DNA of 64,000 nt, taken from positions 235,111 through 299,110 of the forward strand of contig CAJNOI010000114.1 of NCBI GenBank assembly GCA_905250115.1, read 5' to 3'. Position numbers and translations under genes: made by a program. Each line of letters begins with the position of its first letter. Position 1 is the stretch's first letter. The notes under the pieces were generated by a model that saw only the letters and a list, made by a program, of their open reading frames with translations, had not been told where the DNA came from and did no database searches. This document shows positions 25,298 through 36,737 of this stretch, piece after piece. This stretch comes from Adineta steineri (taxonomy: Eukaryota; Rotifera; Eurotatoria; Adinetida; Adinetidae).

Positions 25298-26194
25298 ATG
25301 TCATCATGTAATAATATTAAATATTTGATTATTAATGCCGATGATTTTGGTTATTGTCCAAAACGTGATAAAGCTATAATTGATTTATTCAAACAAAAAT
25401 GTATTTCATCAACTAGTCTTCTTGTTAATGGTTCTAATGTTTATCAAGCATGTTTATCTGCTAAAATGGTTAATCTACCAATGGGTATTCATCTAAATTT
25501 AACTGAAGGACGACCAGTAACAAATAATTTCAATCGAATAGAATCTTTAATTAATTCTGATGGTTTAATGCATGGAAAAATAGGTTTACGTAATGAATTA
25601 GAAAAAGGAAATATTAAACAAGAACATATAGAATATGAAATTGAAATGCAAATAAATAAATATAAAGAATTAAATGATAATAGATTACCAAGACATATCG
25701 ATGGACATCAACATATTCATGTTCATCCGATGATTGTTGAAAGTATAGCTCGAATTGCTAGACAATATGGAATAAATTATATTCGTGCATCTCAAGATCA
25801 AATGATTCTATCATTTGATACGGATAATTTATTTTATAAAGAAATTGTTAATCAAACAAAATCTTGTTTAAAAATATTTGATAAATATTCACTTATTTAT
25901 CCGAAATATTTTTTTGGTATGACAATAATGGGTCGAGAATTTACATTGAATAATATTGAAATATGTTTAAAAATTCTTGAACAAAATCAAACGGAACATA
26001 TTTTTGCTGAACTTATGTGTCATCCAGGTTATCCAAGTGATCCATTGATTGGTGGTTGTGGAACTGAACAACCTGATGAATTTTCACAATCAATTGATCG
26101 ACAATATGAATTCGATATTTTATCAAGCGATTATTTAAGAAATTTATTAGAAAATTATAATGTCCGACTTAGTATTTATGATGAGATCTTTTGA
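25298..26194 (+). CDS. ChbG/YdjC-family carbohydrate deacetylase
   Basis: A single-exon gene of 298 residues. The family removes N-acetyl groups from oligosaccharides such as diacetylchitobiose, using a divalent metal in a TIM-barrel-like fold. Motifs are intact: the ADDFG metal/catalytic Asp motif at residues about 14-18, the GIHLNLTEGRP His motif near 67, HIDGHQHIHVHP near 131, and FAELMCHPGYPSD near 240. No signal peptide is seen, so action on cytosolic or lysosome-exported sugars is likely (inference). Length matches the bacterial and animal family. Absence of introns contrasts with the exon-rich neighbours and would fit acquisition from bacteria or a retrocopy, but animal YDJC homologues also exist. 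It is convergent with the unknown gene at 26219-27308, with only 24 bases between the stop codons, so their 3' ends must overlap. Confidence 0.93.
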   Translation: MSSCNNIKYLIINADDFGYCPKRDKAIIDLFKQKCISSTSLLVNGSNVYQACLSAKMVNLPMGIHLNLTEGRPVTNNFNRIESLINSDGLMHGKIGLRNELEKGNIKQEHIEYEIEMQINKYKELNDNRLPRHIDGHQHIHVHPMIVESIARIARQYGINYIRASQDQMILSFDTDNLFYKEIVNQTKSCLKIFDKYSLIYPKYFFGMTIMGREFTLNNIEICLKILEQNQTEHIFAELMCHPGYPSDPLIGGCGTEQPDEFSQSIDRQYEFDILSSDYLRNLLENYNVRLSIYDEIF

Positions 26195-26218
26195 AAAAAA
26201 TATAAAGTTTTATTTGCT

Positions 26219-27308
26219 TTAACATAAACATGTTAAACGATGATGAGGTAAACGTGGATGCCAATCCATATGAATCGAATAATCACCACGAAATGGTTGA
26301 CGAGCTATTGGCCATGGACAATGATTATGACTATGGCTACGACGTTGAAAATGACCTGGCGCACGATTTGGATATCGATAGTTACGTTTAAGAACCGGTT
26401 CTTGAGGTGATTGATCATCAGTTAATTTTAACTGACTTTCAGAATTTTCAACAGCTTTATTCACAGCATTGAATTCTATAAAAAAATGAAAATATAGTTA
26501 AATTTGAATAAACTGATATGTTTAAAATACCTTTATCATTTTGTAGAGCTTGTCGATATTGATTCATTGATGGATAATAGGCACTTCGACTTCCATCTTC
26601 TCGACGAACTGCAGCTGCCTATAAAAGTATTTTTCGAAGAATTATCAATACGTGTGAAAATCATCTTACACCAATCGGTGGACATTCGTATTCATTTTTC
26701 ATTAGAATCCGATAATTCTTAACTGCTTCTACAACATGTACTTTCGAATCTTCATTAGCTGCTTTTAAAAAAGCACTAGCACCGTGTCGCTCAGCTGATG
26801 TTAAATTTTGCATTTCTTCTAAATAATCAGGAGCTGGTGTTGGTAAATGATTCGATGTTTCTATAAAAAAAAATATAGAGAGAATATTGATTATTTTTAT
26901 TATCATAAAATTACGTTCACGCGATGGTAGACGAGCTGGTGGTGCACCATAAGCATTTGGAATTTCTCGCATACCTGTTCTCATAAAAACTCTAAATTGT
27001 AAAAAAAAATAATAATGAACTATAAAACTCGATAATTCGATTATATACAATTTTGGATGTGGATTATTTTTTCGTCCAGCTGATGTTGGTCGTGTCAAAG
27101 TTCGCTGAGTTTGTTCTGGATCAGCAAAAAAATGGCCATGTGTTGTTTGTGATGTATCAGGTTTCGACCAAATCGAACGTGATTGAGAACGAATAGCTTC
27201 TAATTCTTCCTCAAACTGTTTTCGTCTAGCTAATTGACAATAAGGATCTGAAACATATTGTGATCTTGTTCTTGGTTCATTATGACTATGGAACGAACGA
27301 GACATCAT
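26219..27308 (-). CDS. hypothetical 290-residue protein
   Basis: Five exons (27308-27049, 26991-26915, 26860-26670, 26618-26531, 26475-26219) join in frame. The start is the ATG at 27308 (MMSRSFHSHNEP); an upstream TTG is not needed. The protein is soluble, Arg/Ser/His/Pro-rich with short ordered-looking segments: RRKQFEEELEAIRSQ, RPTSAGRKNNPHPKLVFMRT, SAERHGASAFLKAANEDSK and QYRQALQND. The RPTSAG and HPKLVFMRT elements and the Tyr/Pro-rich short segments recall microtubule-lumen proteins of cilia, but I cannot name a family, so this stays a guess. The C-terminus is His/Arg/Trp-rich and ends in CLC. Its stop lies 24 bases from that of the ChbG gene, tail to tail. Confidence 0.8.
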
Positions 27309-27942
27309 AGTTATTGTCAATAAATTAATTATACAATTTCTTTTACCATTACACTATGAGTCGTCATAGAAACAATACATTAGAATAAAATCTATTTTGT
27401 TTTTAATAGGAAATTAATTTTAAAATAATTCTTTTATTTTATTTATAATTATGAGAATAATATAAAGCATAAAGAAAAAAGGAGGATGAAAAAATTGAAT
27501 AATGGTAAGAGATCAGATTTCTTTAACCAATCAAAATAAGCATGGCATGTAGCAAACGAGCGGACGAACGCAAAGGCAAAGACAAGAACAGGAAGCGGCG
27601 CGCTGAGCATGGCTAGTGAAGCCTTTGCACTTTCAATGTCAAATACATACTGATTGCAGATCTCAAGAGATTCACCTAGTGTTCGACCAACTTGTTATCA
27701 TCTTCATATTTTTTCAGATCACATGGTGTCCTAAACAGACAACCGGGCATTAATTTTTTTTTTTAAAAAAAATAAAATATCATACTGGCGTCGACCACTA
27801 TCGCCCTACTGATTCAACGGAGCTACGGTAAAAAGTTTTTTGTTGAAATTTTTTTTGCTCAATTAAATAATAATAATATCTCCTTGTAGGCTCCTTTAAA
27901 AGACGGATGTCTATTATTGCTTATTAAAATATATAAATATAA
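27309..27942. other. divergent promoter region between the 290-aa gene and RIM
   Basis: About 630 bases between two divergently transcribed genes. It holds a patch of clearly higher GC at about 27540-27660 (GGAAGCGGCGCGCTGAGC) that has no start-to-stop ORF of note and may be a core promoter or 5'UTR exon. CTCCTTGTAG at 27880-27889 is an acceptor-like site 53 nt before the RIM ATG. Confidence 0.45.
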
Positions 27943-30900
27943 ATGGATTTGACACCTGATTTAAGTCATTTAACAGAAGATGAAAGAAAAATAATTGAAG
28001 CTGTTATCAATCGACAAAAAGCTGAAGAAAAACAAGATGCTTTGGCTATACAGTACATTTAAATTGAATTTTTGCATTAATTATAAATATATATTTTCTT
28101 TTAGATCTCGTATGGATGATTATTCGGCTCCAGTTGCTATGGCTGGTCGTCGATTGTCACAACAAGCTAAAACATATCCTCATGGAAGTTTATCAAATGA
28201 ATCAGGTGTTTGTTGTGAAGTATGTCAAAAAACGAAATTTGTTGGCGAACAAACAGGACGTCAATGTACAATATGTAAAAAACGTTTTTGTGTACGATGT
28301 GGTGTACGACTAAAAGGACATCAACATAATAAGGTTCTATATTAAATGTTTTTATCACTTTTTTTTTTAATATATTTTTATTTTAGACCTTTTGGCTTTG
28401 TAATATATGTCGTCAAAAACAAGAACGTTATTTTTCTTCACGAAAATTATTTCCAACAACAAGTTCAGTATCACAATTAACAACAACATCAATAAATGCA
28501 AATAATATCAATGATGAAAATTCAAAAAATATCTCAAAACAATATGTATCAGATTATATCTTAACACAACCATTTGATGCAAATGAAAAAGAAGATGATG
28601 ATATAAAAATGAATAGAAATGGTGCTAATAATAAAAAAATTAATCCAACAATATCACAACAACGTAAACGAATACTTCCAACAACACATATACGACGTCA
28701 ACAACATCATAAAGAATCAAAAGGTGATTCAAGTTCAGAACAAGATGATGATGCTGTTTCATCACCTGATTCAGCTTCAGCTATTGATGATAATGAATCT
28801 GTACCACGTGGTAAATATTTTTATTCAACTATTTCTTTCCTATATCTAGAAGAAGAAGAAGATAAAAACTATTATTGAGAGATTTCTTTAAAACACATTC
28901 CCCAAAAAACCTTTTCTAGGAAATATGCTGACAAATGATACCTGGCAGAAAGAAGAAATTTTGGCAGCTAAATTGGAAAATTTTTTAACAACGGTGCATT
29001 TCATTAATATATATATATTTTTATGATGCATGCACATTCAATATTCCCCTTTCCCTCGTGTTTTCGTCTGCTTCATCTTCTTCTTCTAGTTGTAGTAATT
29101 CCCATTGTTTTAATGTTTTTGTTTTTCCTGAGTATATATCATAATTTGTCTAGTGAACAAAGTTGATGAAGATGTTCTTTCATCATTACCATTATCACGT
29201 TCAACACATAATCCACAAATATGTTTAAAAGAATTTCAATATCATTCACTTGAAGACAAAGATATTGGACATGAAACAACATTAAAAGATTCAGGAATTG
29301 ATACAGCTAGTTCGAGTACTATACTTAATGTTTTATCAATTGATCCATACAAAAAGGTTTCTTATTTTCTTCATAAATTTACACAAATAATCGTGGCATT
29401 GATCGTTGTTGTTATTATAAATGTCGTCTTGTGTCCTTGTGATTATTTATTGTATTTGATTATTGTTGTCATTAAGAGGAGGATAAAGAAAAACAGCAAT
29501 AACAACAAATTTCTTCAATTAATTTTAGCCAACAACAACTTGGCGTTTCAATGAAAATCGTACAGAACAAATTGGTTATGTTCATCTTAAAAATAATACT
29601 TGGACATCAACTATACGTGATGAATTTGAACAAGGAAAAATGATCAAAGGAGATATATTCAGTGCATTAGGTTTGTTTGAATAGAAAAAAAAACGAAAAT
29701 TTTAAAATTGATTTTTCATGTAGGATTAAAAATTCAAGGTGGTATACGTCAAGAAAATGAAGATGGAACTGAAATGATGGTTGCTGAAATAACTAAAGTT
29801 ACACCTGGTAGTATAGCTGACAATAATGGTCAATTACAAATTGGTATATTTTCAAACAAAAAAGAACGAGTAGAAGATATATTATGATTTTTTTTCTCTA
29901 GGTGATCAAGTTCTTGAATGGAATGGACAAAAATTAACTAATTTAAATTATAATGATGTTTATAGAATTATTTCACAAAATTCAATTCAATCACCAGATA
30001 TTCACATGATTGTTAAAAGACCGATCAGGTAAAAAAACTGTAATTTTTCTTTCTCGTTTTCTTTTTTGTTTGTTTGTTACATGCAAACGACAGCCTTTAT
30101 AATTTATTATATTCTCATGAGATTTTCAAATCTCAAAGGAATTTTTTTTTTTTTTTTGAAAATTATTATTATTATTATTGTTTTTTTTCTTTTGTTCGAT
30201 AGATATTCAACATTGTCAAGTAATGAACAATCATTAACAAATCCTCCTATTTCAACGATATCTTCACAAGGTAAAGATTACATTTCATGTTAATTATTTT
30301 GATAATTAGTAGTAAGGATTTCATCTAGTCTATTTAATTGTGCGTCACTATTGCCGCCACTGTCGTCTTTGCTTCCTTCCTTCATCACCACCACCACCAC
30401 AACACAAAAGAGAATAAGCAAGAAGAAGAAAAAAAATCATAATGAACTGTACGGAGAAAAAAAGCAGAAGAAGAAGAAGAAGGAGGAGGAGGAGAAGAAC
30501 GATGACGAACAACAGCTTGGACAAATACTCGTTCTTTACGAATGCGTTATACTTCATTCTTTTCTCATCTTTCGCTTCCTTTTGCCGTCTGAATACTAAA
30601 TCTTTTTCTTCTCTTCTTTTCTTTTTTACGGCAGTGCGCAAGCTCCCAGCAGAGCTAGTATAAGAGAGAAAGAAGAAAATAGTCACCACCACTACTACTA
30701 TACTTCTACCATACGCCACCCTTTTCTGTCGGAGTTCATTACGACAAACGTTGAGCTCAATGACATTGACAGAACAACCATCAACACGAATGGTTGTCTT
30801 TCATAATGTCGTGTTTAAAAATGACAATGGTTGTGATAATGATAATGGTATGATTTCCGTTGGATTACCAATTAAAAAACAAGCACAACGTGTAGAAAGA

Positions 30901-33900
30901 TCAAGTGTTTTTGAACGTTTATCAAAGCGTCTTTCAAATATCTCTCATTCAACAGCTCCTAATGAAACTCCTCCTCCACCATTGAAATCTTCATCACAAC
31001 CAGCAACATTTGTTTTATCACCACCATTATCATCTTTCGAACGACAAAATTCTTCCGAATCAGATTTAAGTTTATCGAAATTAGATATAACTGATGAATA
31101 TTCTGGTATAGGAGGAGGAAATGAATCATTAAATACATCTCAACAAACAAGTGAATTAGATATAGCAGGAAGAAAAACATCTGGTTCAACAACTAGTCAT
31201 AGATTTACTGATTCATTTCGAAATATTTATTCACGTTTTTCACAAAAACGTTCAATAACGAAAACAAATACATCAACATCATCATTTGGTAGTAATACAC
31301 GTTTAACAGGACAGTCGTCTACTTCCAATCAAAAGTCAATATTTGAACATGTTTTCTTCTTTTGTTGTTCACAGTGTTTTTCTATTAGAAATGAATCTTC
31401 ATCAGACTTGACTATACCTCATCGTCGTTCTTTTTTATTTTGATAAAAAACAAATATATACATATATATATATATATATATTTATTATTTTTTTTTATGA
31501 TTTATATATTTATTCAAGTGTGAATATTTTATTTAGAACATGATACAACAACAAAGAAGAATGAAAACAATATTCGATTACAAGTATATGATTTTTTATT
31601 AGGAATATAAAAAAGACAAGAAATTAATCAATTGGAATATTTTATTTTTGTTTAGCTTTCATTTCAATATAATAATCATCGAAAAGAATTTCTTGTTACG
31701 GTACACGGTGCTAGAGATCTTAATATACAACAAGGATCGTTTGCTTGTCAATTATCCATGCAATATGGACGAGATTCATTGTAGGTTTTCACAACAAAAA
31801 AAAATTAGGCTTACAGGATTATAGTTAATGTTTAATAAAAATAGTAACATAATTAATTAATAATCATCATTAGACAGTATTTAGTCGTTGTGTATTAATT
31901 ACAATAAAGCTTAACAGATAGTTTTTTTCTTCTGTGCATCTCAGAACTCATTACATTGGAAATGTGAATGACACAGTTAAAAAGAAGTGAGAGAGAGATC
32001 GATCTTTTCCATCAAAGAAAGATTTAAATATCTGGAAAGGATATAAGTTGATTAGTTTCTATGCAATGAAAAGTATTTTTTCCCCTTTGGCGATGTCCTT
32101 CGTCTTAGGAAAGAAAGAAAGAGAAAAGTCTTAGTTATATTCTTCTAATATATAAAAATATCCTACTTTTAACTTTATAAATAATTGTTAAGAAAAAGAA
32201 AAGACATTAGAAAGACATTCACATTAACAAGTAGTACATTAAAATATCGTTAGTTCATGTCAAAAAATTTGTCTCTACAGGGCTTTATATACAGAAGCTT
32301 TAAGTTAACTCTTATAGGTAGTCATATATAAAAAAAAAATTTCTTTTTTTCTTTTTTATCATTTATTCAAATACTATTTTGATGTTTATATTAGCAAAAG
32401 AACTTATTAGAATTCGTCTAACAATAATGATGTTATAATCAAAGTATTTGACATTGTAAACTAGATTAACATGGAAGTACTTTCTATGTCATAGAGAAAA
32501 GTGAATTATTGTATCTCAAAATAACTTCATATAATAATAATATAGTGAATTTTGTAGAGAAAAAATTTAATCGTCAATATAAATAATTCTTTTTATTACT
32601 GAATCTTTCTTTTTTTTCTGGATAATGCTCCACGGAGATTTGATCATACTATCCGATTAGATCTAAAAAGCTGATCATGAAGTTGTGTCATTAGATGAAT
32701 GGGATCTAATCAGTAGACACAATCTAGTTAACATAACTTCTCAAAAAATTTTGTTTTTTTTTCATACCTTTTTCATATTCGAACAAATGAAATTATATCG
32801 AATCAGTCGTTCTGACCTTCTTTTTATATAACTAAAGAATCCAATCATTTTGAGATATGTAGATGGACTTATATGCATATTTTATATTCTTTTTTTTCAA
32901 TAAAAGAAAAATTTTCCGAATAAGTGTACACATAAAGAGCTAAGAAACACTGATCGATCTGTACAAAATAATTGATAGATGATTATGCAAGGAAGAAACT
33001 AACATTTGCTTGTTCATCTCATTATTTGGTTATTGAGATATATCTCATGAGATTTCTAAATCACCTTATGGTCAAACCAATCGATCAAATAAATATTCAT
33101 GTCAACTCGACATGAACGAGACTAATTTGCCTATGACTGACTTATATCAGCTGTCATTTTGAAATACTATATATACAAATTACAAATTATCCTTTTTCAT
33201 ATCATTAATTTAGATCAAAAGAACAAAAATGTACAAAACCACAGACATGTTCTTCTGGTATTTGTATATGGAATCAACGTTTAACATTTTTTGACATTGA
33301 TACACTGAATAATTTATCCTTATGGATAAAATTAGTTGATCTTGATCGTAATCAAGAAGTCCTTGGCGAGGTAAACTATATAATCTTCAAAGAAATATAT
33401 ATATACCCTATCTATTTTTCATTAGAATTGTATTGCATTAAATGATACACATATAAATCTTAATGGATTACCCGAATGGTATAACTTAACACCTAAATAT
33501 TCATCTTCACATCGATTATCAACAAAGAATTTCACTCGAAATGATAGTAATACATCTGAAATTGAACAACAGAGTAATATATATATATTCTTTTTATACA
33601 CAAACTTATTTTATCTTTATCATAAAGAATCACCATCAAATCGCGTTCTTCCAACTATCAATACAAATAATGAATTATTACCAACAATGATTGACACGTA
33701 AAAAAAAGAAAAACCTAATCAATCATTTTTATATGAATGATTTATTTTTCTAGGACACAAACAAGTAATCGTAAAAGACAATTGCCAAATATTCCTGCAG
33801 CTCAATTACATGCAAATAGAGAAAAAGGTTAATTTTTTTTTCAAGAAAAAAAGAAATATTTTACATTTATTTTGCTTTTTAGTCTCCCAAGATTTAATTC

Positions 33901-36737
33901 AAAAAGCAACACAATTAAAATTACGGCTTCATATGCAACAACAGCAACAACAACGGACATTAAATGAAACAAATCAATATGAAAAACGACAAATGTATGA
34001 AGATCGTATACAAATATTTAATAATGAAGTTAATCAAATTCCTACGCCATCAAATAATCAACGTTCAACATTTCAATCAAGTAAATCTATTGATACTGAT
34101 TCACCACATCTACATCAAACACCATTAATAACTAAACCATATGAATCAATGACAAATTTAACACAAAAAACTTTACCACATACAACTATGATAAATTCAG
34201 GTTTAAAAGAAAAAACACTTTCACGACCACGTATACCAATTATAAGAGATAAAAGTGCACCAAATACTTCATATCTTAATCCAATATCAACAAGACGAAC
34301 AACATCAGCTGGACAACATCGAATTGATTTAGGAAAAACGAAATTAAAATCATTTGAAGAAAAATATCAAAAAAATCTTAGGAAAAGAGGTAAATAAAGA
34401 AAAGAAATTTCTTTTGAATGATTTATTTTTGTTTTTAATATAAGAACCTTCTGAAACTCCCGGTGATGATGTGGATTCAGATGGATCAGAATTATCAACT
34501 GTTTCAAAAATTAGTTCAGTTAGTATGTTATCAACACAATCAGAACGACCACGAAATGCTCGAAAACAAGTGTAAGTTTATGTTCAGCATTTTTTATTCG
34601 TCATTAAATTCTCTTTGATTTTATTTAGTGTACAAACACGTGTTAATGATCATCATCATCAATTTCATCGTGAAGATGAAGTACAATTAAATGAAGAAGA
34701 ACTTCGACAAATGGCTATGCGTACACATGATACAGTGACAACTACTCCAATAACAAGTACTACCACAACAACAACAACGACAACAGCAGGTGCAGCAACG
34801 ACTACAACAACAAAAGATAATCTAGTATCGTCATCTACAACAGCGACTGGTGATAAAATTATTAATATAGGTGGAACAACTAAAACTGATCCACGTAATG
34901 ATGGCACATTATCAGATTCTGTTTTGAGTTCACAAGGTGAACCAAACAAGAAACGACGACCATCGATGTCATCGAAAGCACTTGTCATACTTGGATTATC
35001 AAAAAAGACGAATAGTGCATCTAATCTTGGCTATGGTAAATATAGATTATAAAATGTCAGAAGAAAGCAAATGATTTATTATTTTTTTATGTATTTTTCT
35101 AGGAAAACGATTTGGTTTTCAACGTAGCGAAGAAATAGGTGTACAACCTCATTTACGTAGTAGAACATTACAAAGACAAACTAGTAAAGAAAATGAAACA
35201 CCATCAAGTGCACCACCTCTAGATTCAACACAATCACCACTTGTATTATCTCATCATCGTGATCAATGTCATTCGATGCCACACGATATGAAGTAAATGA
35301 TTATTATTAAACTTTATAGAAACTATTCATAATTAGCGAGAATGTGGTAATGATTGATTGATAGAAACCTTTGAACTTGGATCCGGTTGATCAAATTTTT
35401 ATCGGGCCTGAATCTGATTTATTCAATATTTTTCCGATCAGATCCCGGTTAATTAAATTCTTTTTTTCTTTTCGGGTCCGGAAATAGTTGATTAAACCTT
35501 TTTTTTGATCCTAATTTCAGATCATATTCAATCCTTTCAATGAAAAAAAATTTTTCCTATTTCATACTAATCATAATTCTATAAATAGTAGATTTTATTT
35601 TTATCAAAAATAATTTTGGACCCACACCCCATCAATAGAAAAAATGTTTAACTTGTACTGTAATAGATGATAATATTCAGATGAAATAAAACAATTAATA
35701 CTAATACTGATTTATATACTGTTGACTAGTTTTCAATAAATAAAAAAAAGTACTGTCTATCTTAAGAGACATGTTAACTATCTAATTCATTGAGATATCG
35801 TATATAATAATAATAATAACAACCAGTTGATATTTCACAGATCTTACTAAAACGCTCTAGGGATGTTTTCAATTAAGCACATAAATCTATTTTAGCTACA
35901 TATATAATGTATAAATAGATTTTAGTAGGCTAAAAGGATTTTATCTTATTTATGATTTTATTTTCTTAGACTATGGTCCGGTGGTCTTAAATTACCACAT
36001 GAACATCAATTTGCTGATTTTATTGACAATCTAGGTACTGGACAATTAGTTGGCCGACAAGTTCTTGCTTCTCCATGTCATGGTGAAATTCAAGTTAGTC
36101 TTCGTGATCAGCATGGTTTATTAGAAGTTGAAATAGTTCGAGCACGAAATTTACTACAAAAATCTCTCTATAAAATGCCACCTGGTACAATATTTGAATT
36201 ATTTTTATGTTTTTCTTTATTATTTATTTTTTTTTCATAGCTCCATATGTAAAAGTTTATTTACTTGATGGAAAAACTTGTGTTGAAAAACAACGTACAC
36301 GAACGACTCGTCGAACACTTGATCCATTAATACAACAAACACTTGTTTTTAAAGAAAGTTATCGAGATAAAGTTTTACAGGTAAAATATATTGATGATTT
36401 AAATTGAAAAAAACAAAATTTTTTTGTGAATATTTAGATTGGTGTTTGGGGTGATTATGGAAAATTAGATCGAAAAGTGTTTATGGGCGTATGTCAAATA
36501 AATTTAGAGGATCTTCGTTTAATAAGTTCTGCAGCTCAAGTACTTGATTGGTATAAATTATTTTCCGCTAATTCTCTAATGAATAATTATACGATTGTCC
36601 AACAATCTCCGAAACGAAGAACTTCTATAGCAACAAATGATTCTTTTAATTCATTCAAAACTAACTCTAGGTATGAATATTAATTTCAATGAAAAATATA
36701 TTTTATATTATTTTTAAATTACTCATTTAGATCTTGA
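27943..36737 (+). CDS. RIMS: RIM (Rab3-interacting molecule), presynaptic active-zone scaffold
   Basis: About 24 exons encode roughly 1,500 residues, the size of UNC-10/RIM1. RIM links Rab3/27 vesicles, Munc13, RIM-BP and calcium channels at active zones. Domains in order: Rab-binding helix (PDLSHLTEDERKIIEAVINRQ, exon 1); FYVE-like zinc finger (CEVCQKTKF, CTICKKRFCVRCG, WLCNICRQKQ, exons 2-3); PDZ (GDIFSALGLKIQGG to DQVLEWNGQKL, exons 6-8); C2A (LSFQYNNHRKEFLVTVHGARDL at 31657-31780, then 33214-33370 and 33426-33573); an RIM-BP-type RQLPNIP motif near 33780; and C2B (QLVGRQVLASPCHGEIQVSL to VWGDYGKLDRKVFMGV, 35970-36670). The last exon (36731-36737) adds only RS-stop, matching the C-terminal Arg-Ser of RIMs. 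C2A lacks the calcium-binding aspartates, as usual. Exon 4 to 5 (28993/29154) does not join in phase, and the joins between exon 9 and the C2A exon (30270-31657) are uncertain. Confidence 0.9.
31781..33213 (+). other. long intron inside the RIM C2A domain
   Basis: About 1.4 kb between the exon ending at 31780 (TTG split TT|GTAGGT) and the one starting at 33214 (ATTTAG|A). AT-rich, with no ORF of note on either strand. It is far longer than most introns of this gene and may hold regulatory sequence or alternative exons; I see none. Confidence 0.55.
35370..35530 (+). repeat. degenerate GATCCGG-type repeat in a RIM intron
   Basis: Within the intron 35293-35969, a motif of the form GATC(C)CGGTTGATTAAA followed by a T-run occurs three times in degraded form (35380, 35441, 35475), spaced about 61 and 34 bases. 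GC-containing blocks in an otherwise AT-rich intron suggest a decayed tandem repeat or short element. Confidence 0.4.

Noticed and set aside
30348..30719. Minus-strand 123-codon ORF inside the RIM gene
   Set aside because: Antisense of GAA/GGA repeats giving poly-Leu and poly-Val; lies in a RIM intron/exon region.
34665..34988. Minus-strand 107-codon ORF
   Set aside because: Antisense shadow of the Thr-rich RIM exon 34629-35035.
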